A stretch of DNA of 30,527 nucleotides from positions 1 through 30,527 of the forward strand of contig CBDCNH010000012.1 of assembly GCA_965219015.1 (NCBI GenBank), read 5' to 3'. Below, piece after piece: positions 24,060-30,527 of the stretch. Position 1 is the stretch's first letter, and every line of letters begins with the position of its first letter. The position numbers and the translations under genes are program-made. Source of the DNA: CBDCNH01 sp965219015. Its GTDB lineage: Bacteria; Pseudomonadota; Alphaproteobacteria; Rhodobacterales; Rhodobacteraceae. Under the pieces are notes generated by a model. It was not told where the DNA came from and ran no database searches. It saw only the letters and a list, made by a program, of their open reading frames with translations.

Positions 24060-26648
24060 ATGGCCTCGCTCCACGCCCGCCGCCGCGACCCGCTCCTCGA
24101 CGCGCGCACCCAGGCCGCGCTCGAGCGGCGCCTGCGCGAAGCCATCGGCATCGTGCTCGTGCTCGCCGGCCTCGCGATGGCGCTCGTCATCGGCTCCTAC
24201 GCGGCGCAGGATCCGGGCTGGATGTCCGCCACCGACGCGCCGGCCCAGAACCTGCTCGGTCGTCCGGGCGCCGGCATCGCGTCGCCCCTCGTCATCATCG
24301 CCGGTCGCGGCGCCTGGGGGCTGGCGCTCGCGGGCGTGGTGTGGGGGCTGCGCCTCGTCCTCCACCGCGGCGAGGAGCACGCGCTTGGCCGCGCGGTGTT
24401 CGTGCCGATCGGCGTGGCGCTCGCCTCGGTCTACGCGGCCACGCTGCTGCCGCCACCGGACTGGGGCCATTCCTTTGGGCTCGGCGGGCTCTTCGGCGAC
24501 ACGGTGCTCGGCGCGGTGCTCGGCGTGGCGCCGGTGCCGGCGGCACTTGGCCTCAAGGTCGCGAGCCTCGCCACCGGGATCGCCCTCCTCGTCGTCTGGG
24601 GCTTCGTGCTCGGCGTCGACCGGCACGAGCTCGCGGGGCTGGCGCGGTTCCTCGGCGCGGGCTTCTACCGCGCGGTGCGCTGGTCGCTCCACGCGATGGG
24701 CGCGACCGGACGGGGTGCGGCTCTGGGGGCGGCTTTGGGGGCGCGCAAACTCGCCGAACGTCGTGCCGGCCGCGCCGCGGCGCACGACCTGGAAGACCCG
24801 GCCCCGGTCCGTCCGACGCACGGCATCCTCGCGCGGCTGCCGCTGCTGGCGCGGCGGCAGGCGGCGCCGCTAGAGCCCGAACTCGTCGAGCCGATGCTCC
24901 CCGCGGCGCGCCGCGACATCGACGCGCCGTCTCCCGACCGCGTGCGAGCCCGCATCGCCGATGCGGTGAGCGCCCGCGCGGCTCCGCGCGGCGAGCCGCA
25001 GTCCGCGCGCGAGGAGGTCGTCGTCCTGCGCCGCAGCGAGCCGGAGCGCGCTACCGTGCTCGCCGCCCGGCGCGAGCCCGCGCCCTCGCGCCAGGCCCGC
25101 GCGGAGGCCGAGCCGCAGCTCGATCTCGGCGAGGCGCAATCCGCCTACGAGCCGCCGCCGCTGTCGCTTCTCGCCCAGCCGGAAGAGCCCAAGCGCCAGC
25201 ATCTCAGCGTCGAGGCGCTGGAGGAGAACGCGCGGATGCTCGAGAGCGTGCTCGACGACTACGGCGTCAAGGGCGAGATCGTCAGCGTGCGTCCGGGCCC
25301 GGTCGTCACGATGTACGAGCTCGAGCCCGCGCCGGGCCTCAAGGCCAACCGCGTGATCCTGCTCGCCGACGACATCGCGCGCTCAATGTCGGCGCTCTCG
25401 GCGCGCGTCTCGACCGTGCCGGGCCGCTCGGTGATCGGCATCGAGCTCCCGAACGTCCACCGCGAGAAGGTGGTGCTCCGCGAGATCCTCGCCGCGCGCG
25501 ACTTCGGCGACAGCGCGATGCGCCTGCCGCTGGCGCTCGGCAAGAACATCGGCGGCGAGCCGATCATTGCCAACCTCTCCAAGATGCCGCACCTCCTCAT
25601 CGCCGGCACCACCGGGTCGGGCAAGTCGGTCGCGATCAACACCATGATCCTGAGCCTCCTTTACCGGCTTTCCCCCGAGGACTGCCGCCTCATCATGATC
25701 GACCCGAAGATGCTCGAGCTCAGCGTCTACGACGGCATCCCGCACCTGCTCTCGCCCGTCGTCACCGACCCGAAGAAGGCGGTCGTGGCGCTGAAATGGG
25801 TGGTCGGCGAGATGGAGGAGCGCTACCGCAAGATGTCGAAGATGGGCGTCCGCAACATCGACGGCTACAACGGCCGCGTCGCCGAGGCGCTGGCGGCCGG
25901 CGAGATGTTCAAGCGCACCGTGCAGACCGGCTTCGACGAGGACACCGGCGAGCCCGTGTTCGAGACCGACGAGTTCATGCCCGTCCGCATCCCCTACATC
26001 GTCGTCGTGGTGGACGAGATGGCGGACCTGATGATGGTCGCGGGCAAGGAGATCGAGGCCTGCATCCAGCGCCTCGCGCAGATGGCGCGGGCGAGCGGCA
26101 TCCACCTCATCATGGCGACGCAGCGGCCCTCGGTCGACGTCATCACCGGCACCATCAAGGCCAACTTCCCGACCCGCATCAGCTTCCAGGTCACGTCGAA
26201 GATCGACAGCCGGACGATCCTCGGCGAGCAGGGCGCCGAGCAGCTCCTCGGCATGGGCGACATGCTCTACATGGCGGGCGGCGCCAAGATCACCCGCATC
26301 CACGGGCCCTTCGTGTCGGACGAGGAGGTCGAGGAGATCGTCACCCACCTGAAGTCGTTCGGGCCGCCCGAGTACACCGCGAAGGTGCTGGAGAGCCCCG
26401 ACGAGGACGCCGCGAGCGAGATCGACCTCGTGCTCGGCCTCGGCACGGCGGAGGGCGACGACGCGCTCTACGACCAGGCGGTCGCGGTGGTGGTCAAGGA
26501 CCGCAAGTGCTCGACCTCGTACATCCAGCGCAAGCTCGCCATCGGCTACAACAAGGCCGCGCGGCTCGTCGAGCAGATGGAGGACGCGGGCCTCGTGACG
26601 CCCGCCAACCACGTCGGCAAGCGCGAGATCCTCGTCCCCGAGAGCTGA
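24060..26648 (+). CDS. ftsK: DNA translocase FtsK
   Basis: 862 aa. It pumps chromosome termini through the closing septum and activates XerCD at dif. Four N-terminal membrane segments are visible at about 28-48, 76-101, 112-130 and 162-185. A short Pro/Ala/Arg-rich linker (about 210-370) follows; it is far shorter than in E. coli, as is usual in Alphaproteobacteria. The motor has Walker A GTTGSGKS (516-523) and Walker B VVVVDEMAD (D652, E653). The C-terminal gamma winged helix (STSYIQRKLAIGYNKAARLVEQME) reads polar KOPS sequences. It ends beside a perfect hairpin. Confidence 0.98.
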   Translation: MASLHARRRDPLLDARTQAALERRLREAIGIVLVLAGLAMALVIGSYAAQDPGWMSATDAPAQNLLGRPGAGIASPLVIIAGRGAWGLALAGVVWGLRLVLHRGEEHALGRAVFVPIGVALASVYAATLLPPPDWGHSFGLGGLFGDTVLGAVLGVAPVPAALGLKVASLATGIALLVVWGFVLGVDRHELAGLARFLGAGFYRAVRWSLHAMGATGRGAALGAALGARKLAERRAGRAAAHDLEDPAPVRPTHGILARLPLLARRQAAPLEPELVEPMLPAARRDIDAPSPDRVRARIADAVSARAAPRGEPQSAREEVVVLRRSEPERATVLAARREPAPSRQARAEAEPQLDLGEAQSAYEPPPLSLLAQPEEPKRQHLSVEALEENARMLESVLDDYGVKGEIVSVRPGPVVTMYELEPAPGLKANRVILLADDIARSMSALSARVSTVPGRSVIGIELPNVHREKVVLREILAARDFGDSAMRLPLALGKNIGGEPIIANLSKMPHLLIAGTTGSGKSVAINTMILSLLYRLSPEDCRLIMIDPKMLELSVYDGIPHLLSPVVTDPKKAVVALKWVVGEMEERYRKMSKMGVRNIDGYNGRVAEALAAGEMFKRTVQTGFDEDTGEPVFETDEFMPVRIPYIVVVVDEMADLMMVAGKEIEACIQRLAQMARASGIHLIMATQRPSVDVITGTIKANFPTRISFQVTSKIDSRTILGEQGAEQLLGMGDMLYMAGGAKITRIHGPFVSDEEVEEIVTHLKSFGPPEYTAKVLESPDEDAASEIDLVLGLGTAEGDDALYDQAVAVVVKDRKCSTSYIQRKLAIGYNKAARLVEQMEDAGLVTPANHVGKREILVPES

Positions 26649-26670
26649 CCGGCGCCGCTCGGGGCGCCGG
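26649..26670. terminator. hairpin between convergent ftsK and the 108-aa gene
   Basis: A perfect 8-bp stem, CCGGCGCC and GGCGCCGG, with a 6-nt loop directly after the ftsK stop. There is no T-tract on either side, so it may stop transcription in both directions only weakly or just protect the 3' end. Confidence 0.55.
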
Positions 26671-26678
26671 CCCCATGC

Positions 26679-27005
26679 TCAGGCGTCGGCCTTCTCGACG
26701 GCCTCGTTGAGCGCCTCGCCAAGCGACTTGATCTTCTCGGCCTTGTCGCCCTCGGACTTGCCCGCGAGCGTGACGGTCTCCTTGGCGAGCTTCGCGACGA
26801 GCTTCTTGATCGCCTCGCCGTCGAGTTCGTCCTTGTGCAGGTGCTTCTTCAACGCCTCGAGGTCGCGGACGATCCCCTTCACGCCGGGTGTCTCGACGTC
26901 CTTCAGGGTCTCCTCCCAGCCCTCGATGTTCTTGACGGCGGCGCTGATGGTGAAGCCCTTCACGCCCTCCTTGATATGCTTGATGGTCGCGGCGAACTGC
27001 GGCAT
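26679..27005 (-). CDS. small charged helical protein of unknown function
   Basis: 108 aa. I do not recognise a family. It is soluble, rich in Lys, Glu and Ala, and predicted to be almost entirely helical with possible coiled-coil stretches (LEALKKHLHKDELDGEAIKK, AEKIKSLGEALNEAVEKADA). No Cys, no signal, no membrane segment. ATG 27005 has GGAG about 9 nt upstream. The composition matches abundant small cytosolic proteins, and it has its own good promoter. It is convergent with ftsK. Confidence 0.75.
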   Translation of the reverse strand: MPQFAATIKHIKEGVKGFTISAAVKNIEGWEETLKDVETPGVKGIVRDLEALKKHLHKDELDGEAIKKLVAKLAKETVTLAGKSEGDKAEKIKSLGEALNEAVEKADA

Positions 27006-27112
27006 CCGAAGACTCCGTTGCTTGAGTGATGTGGGGTGAGGTGCCGGCGCCCGGAGGCGCTCGGCGATGTCGCGGGCGCGCGGGACGCAGGGCGTCGGGG
27101 CGCGGCCATCAC

Positions 27113-27140
27113 GAATTAGTGGGGCGCTTCAGCGGGTCAA
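27113..27140 (-). promoter_or_regulatory. candidate promoter of the 108-aa protein gene
   Basis: Minus strand TTGACC (27140-27135), 16 nt, TAATTC (27118-27113), giving a leader of about 100 nt before ATG 27005. The -35 matches consensus in five of six positions; the -10 is weaker. Confidence 0.45.
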
Positions 27141-27157
27141 CACGGCCCGCCGGATTT

Positions 27158-27520
27158 TTACGCGGCGCGCCCGTGGTGCTCGACCATCGCCGCGAGGTCC
27201 TCGGGCGAGGTCCGCGCGCCTACGAGCCCGCAGGCGTTCGGGATGTGCCGGAAGATCGAGCCGTCGGAGAAGAACGTGGTGTTGGTGACGAAGAGCACCT
27301 TCGCCCCCGGCCGCCGGTAGCTGGCGAAATCCGCGACCGCGAGCGCGCTGCCGGCGGTGAGCACGAGGTCGAGCACGATCACGTCGACCGTGAAGCGCAA
27401 GAGATGGCGCACCGCCGCGTCCTCCGTCCCTGCCACCGCCACCGCCGCGCCCTGTCGCAGCAGATGCGCCTTCCACAGCGCCCCGAGCGCCGCATCGCTC
27501 TCCACGATCAGTACCTGCAT
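27158..27520 (-). CDS. stand-alone receiver-domain response regulator
   Basis: 120 aa from ATG 27520. Only a receiver domain is present; there is no output domain. It has the acid pair region VESD (E7, D9), the phospho-acceptor D51 (VIVLDLVL) and the Thr of LFVTNT. The lysine that normally follows beta-5 is missing: LVGARTSPEDL has no K-P. Signalling may therefore be altered. A start at 27550 (ten residues longer) is possible, but GAAGG before 27520 fits better. Its promoter must lie in the same region as the CtrA-like box, and it is divergent from the transglycosylase gene. No kinase adjoins. Confidence 0.8.
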   Translation of the reverse strand: MQVLIVESDAALGALWKAHLLRQGAAVAVAGTEDAAVRHLLRFTVDVIVLDLVLTAGSALAVADFASYRRPGAKVLFVTNTTFFSDGSIFRHIPNACGLVGARTSPEDLAAMVEHHGRAA

Positions 27521-27566
27521 CACCCGTGACCCTTCACCGCCTGCGGTCATCGGAGCGCCAAAAACC

Positions 27567-27591
27567 TTAACGGAGGCTTAAAATCCGTTAA
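27567..27591. promoter_or_regulatory. CtrA-type TTAA-N7-TTAA box within an 8-bp inverted repeat
   Basis: TTAA (27567-27570), 7 nt, TTAA (27578-27581), then 6 nt and TTAA (27588-27591). The first pair matches the CtrA consensus. The whole also reads as TTAACGGA, 9 nt, TCCGTTAA, a perfect inverted repeat. It lies 47 nt upstream of the response regulator start and about 100 nt upstream of the transglycosylase start. Confidence 0.5.
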
Positions 27592-27636
27592 CACTTATCA
27601 GCCGATGCGCGGACCTCCGCTCATCGGTCGGGCGCG

Positions 27637-27664
27637 TTGCGTCTCCGGGGCGGACTGCTAGGCT
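27637..27664 (+). promoter_or_regulatory. candidate promoter of the lytic transglycosylase gene
   Basis: TTGCGT (27637-27642), 16 nt, TAGGCT (27659-27664). A start near 27671 leaves a 20-nt leader with GGAG 6 nt before ATG 27691. Confidence 0.45.
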
Positions 27665-27690
27665 CGCTCCACGCCACCCCCGGAGCCGCC

Positions 27691-28857
27691 ATGCGTCTTG
27701 CCCTCACCATCGTCTTTGCGCTCGCCGCAGCGCCTCTGGCGGCAGCACCCTGCGGCGGGCGCTTTCCCGCCTTCGTCGACGGCCTCGCCGCCGAGGCGGT
27801 CGCTGCGGGGCACCCGAAGGCATCCGTCACGCGGTTCTTCGGCGGCATCCGGCAGGACCCGAAGGTGCTCGCCGCCGACCGCAGGCAGGGCGTGTTCCGC
27901 AAGACGTTCACCGAGTTCGCCCGCGCGCTCATCAGCCGCGACCGTATCGAGCGAGGGGCCGCCAACGCGCGGAAGTACGCGGGCCTCTTCGACCGGGCGA
28001 AGGCGGAGTACGGCGTCTCGCGCGGCGTCCTCCTCGCGTTCTGGGCGTTCGAGACCGACTTCGGCGCGGTGCAGGGCAGCTTCAACACCGCCAACGCGCT
28101 CGTCACCCTCGCGCACGATTGCCGCCGACCGGACATCTTCCGGCCGCAGGTGATGGCCGCGCTGACGCTCTCCGAGCAGGGCGCGTTCGATCCCGCCACC
28201 ACCACGGGTGCCTGGGCGGGCGAGATCGGCATGGTGCAGATGCTGCCGAAGGACATCCTCGAGCGCGGCGTCGACGGCGACGGCGACGGCCGTGTGACGC
28301 TCAAGACCTCCGTCCCCGACGCGCTCCTCTCCGGCGCCCGCGTGATCCGCGACCTCGGCTGGCGCGCGGGCGAGCCCTGGCTGCAGGAGGTGGTGCTGCC
28401 GGCGGACCTCGACTGGTCGCAGACCGGGCTCAACACCACGCTCCCCACCGCCGATTGGGCGCGCAGGGGGGTGCGGGCGCGGACCGGCAAGCTCGCGCCG
28501 GGCCTCAGCGCGTCCGTGCTGCTGCCGCAGGGACGCCACGGCCCGGCGTTCCTCGCCTACCCGAACTTCTCGGTGCTCTTCGAGTGGAACAAGAGCTTCG
28601 TCTACGTCACCACCGCCGCCTATTTCGCCACCCGCCTCGAAGGCGCGCCGGCGTTCGATCCCGGCGCCCCGGATGCGGGCCTCGACGGCGACGGCATGAT
28701 GGCGCTCCAACGCAAGCTCGCCGCCCGCGGCCACGACGTCGGCGGCATCGACGGCATCCTCGGCGAGCAGACCCGCGAGGCCGTGCAGTCCGAGCAGGAG
28801 CGCCTCGGCCTCCCCGCCGACGCCTGGCCCACGCCTGCGCTGCTGGGCCGGCTTTGA
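27691..28857 (+). CDS. lytic murein transglycosylase (MltB-like) with C-terminal peptidoglycan-binding domain
   Basis: 388 aa. A periplasmic enzyme that cleaves the glycan strand to 1,6-anhydro-muropeptides. A signal peptide (MRLALTIVFALAAAPLAAA) is followed by an SLT_2/MltB domain: catalytic E121 in FWAFETDFG, TLAHDCRRPDIFR, AGEIGMVQMLPKD, and a final PG-binding-1 domain (LDGDGMMALQRKLAARGHDV ... GILGEQTREAVQ, about 330-388). There is no lipobox, so it is soluble. ATG 27691 is preceded by GGAG. The AT-rich island starts right after its stop. Confidence 0.95.
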   Translation: MRLALTIVFALAAAPLAAAPCGGRFPAFVDGLAAEAVAAGHPKASVTRFFGGIRQDPKVLAADRRQGVFRKTFTEFARALISRDRIERGAANARKYAGLFDRAKAEYGVSRGVLLAFWAFETDFGAVQGSFNTANALVTLAHDCRRPDIFRPQVMAALTLSEQGAFDPATTTGAWAGEIGMVQMLPKDILERGVDGDGDGRVTLKTSVPDALLSGARVIRDLGWRAGEPWLQEVVLPADLDWSQTGLNTTLPTADWARRGVRARTGKLAPGLSASVLLPQGRHGPAFLAYPNFSVLFEWNKSFVYVTTAAYFATRLEGAPAFDPGAPDAGLDGDGMMALQRKLAARGHDVGGIDGILGEQTREAVQSEQERLGLPADAWPTPALLGRL

Positions 28858-28889
28858 ACATTTAAGTTTACGTTCTACAAAATAGATAG

Positions 28890-29408
28890 TCAGGACGGCT
28901 TTCTTGAAAGCCAGTTCTCGTAATTTTCACTTAGTTGGCTTCGAATGTTGCAGGCTGGCAGGATGCATATTCTAAATAGCCATAGGATCGAGATTGCATC
29001 GTGGCCCGAGGCTGCCGACTTTCCGGAGTGAACCAAGTCTGCTCGTACTCTTCCTAAGCGCCTCATCTCTTCATCTATTTTTAGGCTTCTGATTTCTTCC
29101 TGGTAAAACCTGGATCTTTTATTTCCATTTCCAACAGCCGCTTCAATGGCAATCCACAAATATAGCACTCTGGAAGATGGATTTGTAGCTCTCAACGCGG
29201 CACCGAATAGCTCCTCAATATCGGGCCTTAGAGAGATCTTTTGAGGTGTGTCGCCAGCAACATTTATCAGCGCGGACCTATCGGCCCCAACATCTACATC
29301 TTCATTAAAACAATACTTCTCGTCCGTGGTGTGACTGGATCGATCAAGATTGATGTCGTATGTACCATCGTTTACTAACCTAAATGCTGCAGACAGCCCA
29401 AATATCAA
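28890..29408 (-). CDS. HEPN-like domain protein, C-terminal part of a probably split gene
   Basis: 172 aa counted from a TTG at 29408. The helices VLYLWIAIEAAVG and RRLGRVRADLVHSGK look like a HEPN domain, with the RNase-type motif R122-x4-H127. HEPN proteins are frequent in abortive-infection and toxin systems. The TTG start has no ribosome site, and a TAA stands two codons upstream, so this is probably not an independent gene: deleting one base in the A4 run (29410-29413 on the plus strand) joins it to the preceding frame. Foreign base composition. The HEPN call is by pattern only. Confidence 0.5.
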   Translation of the reverse strand: MIFGLSAAFRLVNDGTYDINLDRSSHTTDEKYCFNEDVDVGADRSALINVAGDTPQKISLRPDIEELFGAALRATNPSSRVLYLWIAIEAAVGNGNKRSRFYQEEIRSLKIDEEMRRLGRVRADLVHSGKSAASGHDAISILWLFRICILPACNIRSQLSENYENWLSRKPS

Positions 29409-29838
29409 ATTTTACACGTAATGCGATTGATCTTCCGACTTTTTGCATCGGCCCCTCAGAGCACCCATCACAAGCTGTACTCAAGAGTATTCTCAGATGA
29501 TTACCAGCCAAAAAAGATGATTGATGATGCACTCTTAGAACCCGGCTCTTCTTGAAATAAGAAAACGCCGCGGGAAATGAGGTCTCGGCCTCATCTAGTT
29601 TAAAAATATTAAACTTCATGAAAAAAGGTGAGCTATTTTCAACATGTCGAAGACCTTTCTGCACGGTCTTCTCGTCAAGATTAGATGCCCAAAAGGCAGA
29701 ATAGACGAAACGGTCGCCTCTCGCCCTCAGTTCAAGAACTTCAGATACGGATGGCAGTATCCGAGTAAAAGGATTGCCAGCGTCCTGGTCCCCGATATGA
29801 TTGAAATGTCCAAACACCCTTAACTGATCATCAGACAC
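29380..29838 (-). CDS. unknown N-terminal part of the split HEPN-island gene
   Basis: 152 aa from GTG 29838, with AAAGGG 7 nt upstream and an in-frame stop shortly before. I recognise no domain. The sequence has mixed beta/alpha character and a CDGC pair near residue 125. It overlaps the HEPN frame by 29 nt in a +1 relation. Joined to it by a one-base deletion the protein would have about 319 residues: an unknown N-terminal domain followed by HEPN. It starts soon after the smc stop (29896) and is on the same strand, so it may be expressed by read-through from smc. Confidence 0.5.
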   Translation of the reverse strand: MSDDQLRVFGHFNHIGDQDAGNPFTRILPSVSEVLELRARGDRFVYSAFWASNLDEKTVQKGLRHVENSSPFFMKFNIFKLDEAETSFPAAFSYFKKSRVLRVHHQSSFLAGNHLRILLSTACDGCSEGPMQKVGRSIALRVKFDIWAVCSI

Positions 29839-29895
29839 TTTCCAGCCCTTTATTCTTTCTTGATATCAACGTTGCAGTGGCGTCCACCTTTGATT

Positions 29896-30527
29896 CTAGG
29901 CCACCAGCGCCTCCGCCGCGCGCAGGTCGACGCTGACGAGCTGGCTCACACCCGGCTCGGCCATGGTCACGCCGTAGAGCCGGTCCATCCGCGCCATCGT
30001 CACGGCGTGGTGGGTGATGACGAGGAAGCGCGTCTCGGTCGCCTCGACCATCGCGTCGAGGAGGTCGCAGAAGCGCGCGACGTTGGCATCGTCGAGCGGC
30101 GCGTCGACCTCGTCGAGCACGCAGACCGGCGCCGGGTTGGCGAGGAACACGGCGAAGATGAGCGCAAGCGCGGTCAGCGTCTGCTCGCCACCGGAGAGAA
30201 GCGACAGCGACGCGAGCCGCTTGCCGGGGGGCTCGCACAGGATCTCGAGCCCGGCCTCGAGCGGATCGTCGGACGCCACCAGCACGAGCCGCGCCGACCC
30301 GCCGCCGAAGAGCCGCCGGAAGAGCCGTCCGAACTCGGCGTTGACCGTCTCGAACGCCGTCATCAGCCGCTCGCGGCCCTCACGATTGAGCGCCGCGATG
30401 CCGGTGCGGAGCGCGGCGACGGCGGCTTCGAGGTCGGCGCGATCGGTGACGAGCGCGTCATGCTCCGCGCCGATCGCCCGCGCGTCCTCCTCGGCGCGGA
30501 GGTTGACCGATCCCAGCGCCTCGCGTT
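29896..30527 (-). CDS. smc: chromosome segregation protein SMC, C-terminal part
   Basis: The 3' end of smc; the gene continues beyond the window. About 210 residues are visible in one frame: the last part of the coiled coil (EALGSVNLRAEEDARAIGAE), LNREGRERL, and the C-terminal ATPase half with the signature LLSGGEQTLTALAL, Walker B VCVLDEVDAPLDD and the D-loop, then FLVITHHAVTMARMDRLYGVTM. SMC forms the condensin-like complex that organises and separates chromosomes. An apparent start at 30363 is internal. The stop is at 29896-29898. Confidence 0.97.
   Translation of the reverse strand, partial: REALGSVNLRAEEDARAIGAEHDALVTDRADLEAAVAALRTGIAALNREGRERLMTAFETVNAEFGRLFRRLFGGGSARLVLVASDDPLEAGLEILCEPPGKRLASLSLLSGGEQTLTALALIFAVFLANPAPVCVLDEVDAPLDDANVARFCDLLDAMVEATETRFLVITHHAVTMARMDRLYGVTMAEPGVSQLVSVDLRAAEALVA

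Larger units (their letters stand above)
28858..29895. other. AT-rich island inserted between the transglycosylase gene and smc
   Basis: GC is about 45% over 28921-29880 (433 of 960 by hand count), while both flanks look typical of the high-GC window. Codon use is different as well. It contains only the two minus-strand reading frames described separately. No flanking direct repeat, tRNA or transposase was found. Confidence 0.85.

Noticed and set aside
22689..24821. Long minus-strand open frame of 710 codons opposite the aminotransferase and ftsK
   Set aside because: It is antisense to two well-recognised genes, rich in Arg, Gly and Ala with no domain, as expected from mirror frames in high-GC DNA. 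The same reasoning removes the frames at 6229-7992 (-), 8027-9619 (+) and 24341-26710 (+).
29406..29416. Programmed -1 slippery heptamer joining the two frames of the HEPN island
   Set aside because: The A and T runs look slippery, but the frames are related by +1, the opposite direction from a classical -1 site; an indel is simpler.

Overview
The window is dense, high-GC chromosomal DNA of an alphaproteobacterium, most probably of the order Rhodobacterales. The evidence is the gene set and gene order (DUF3576 lipoprotein-leuS-lptE-holA; ubiH/amidase/aminotransferase/ftsK; a CenR-like response regulator; a porin whose last residue is Phe; a Rhodobacterales-style SMC C-terminus) and the many GTG starts. 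No rRNA, tRNA, insertion sequence, phage gene or CRISPR array is visible. The assignment rests on recognised protein families, not on a database search.

Layout. 1-144 is the 3' end of an IlvD/Edd-type dehydratase. 193-3282 encodes a large single-chain restriction-modification enzyme (PD-(D/E)xK nuclease plus N6-adenine methylase plus specificity region) placed before asd (3301-4323). A PPOX flavoprotein and a beta-carbonic anhydrase (4400-5661, minus) diverge from a small helical protein, an M17 aminopeptidase and an NlpC/P60 hydrolase (5803-8495, plus). An envelope/translation/replication operon runs leftward: DUF3576 lipoprotein, leuS, lptE, holA (8492-13029). It diverges from a porin with a strong terminator (13305-14412). 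Next come the PLP-homeostasis protein YggS (plus) and the convergent ribA plus L,D-transpeptidase (minus), a CenR-like regulator, exonuclease III, a CnoX-like thioredoxin, a LON-domain protein and a Trm112-like protein (to 20105). A 14-bp tandem repeat separates the last from convergent ubiH. An amidase, a DapC-like aminotransferase and ftsK follow (21446-26648). A small unknown protein and a receiver-only response regulator (minus) lie opposite a lytic transglycosylase (27691-28857). A compact AT-rich island (about 45% GC, 28858-29895) carries a probable HEPN-domain gene split by a one-base frameshift. The window ends inside smc (minus).

How it works together. Most genes are housekeeping: envelope biogenesis and remodelling (lptE, porin, L,D-transpeptidase, NlpC, lytic transglycosylase, CenR-like regulator), chromosome dynamics and DNA repair (holA, xth, ftsK, smc), proteostasis (CnoX-like, LON domain, aminopeptidase) and cofactor or amino-acid pathways (asd, ribA, ubiH, PLP homeostasis). 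The two stretches that look foreign are both candidate defence loci: the restriction-modification gene, whose specificity region drops to about 51% GC, and the HEPN island.

The most interesting non-coding signals are: (i) a family of CTAG-containing -10 boxes placed 6-7 nt from start codons, suggesting leaderless mRNAs; (ii) divergent ubiH/amidase promoters that appear to share one -35 box; (iii) a 14-bp repeat that has expanded exactly at an ancestral overlapping stop-codon pair; and (iv) a CtrA-type TTAA-N7-TTAA box inside an inverted repeat between the response regulator and the transglycosylase.
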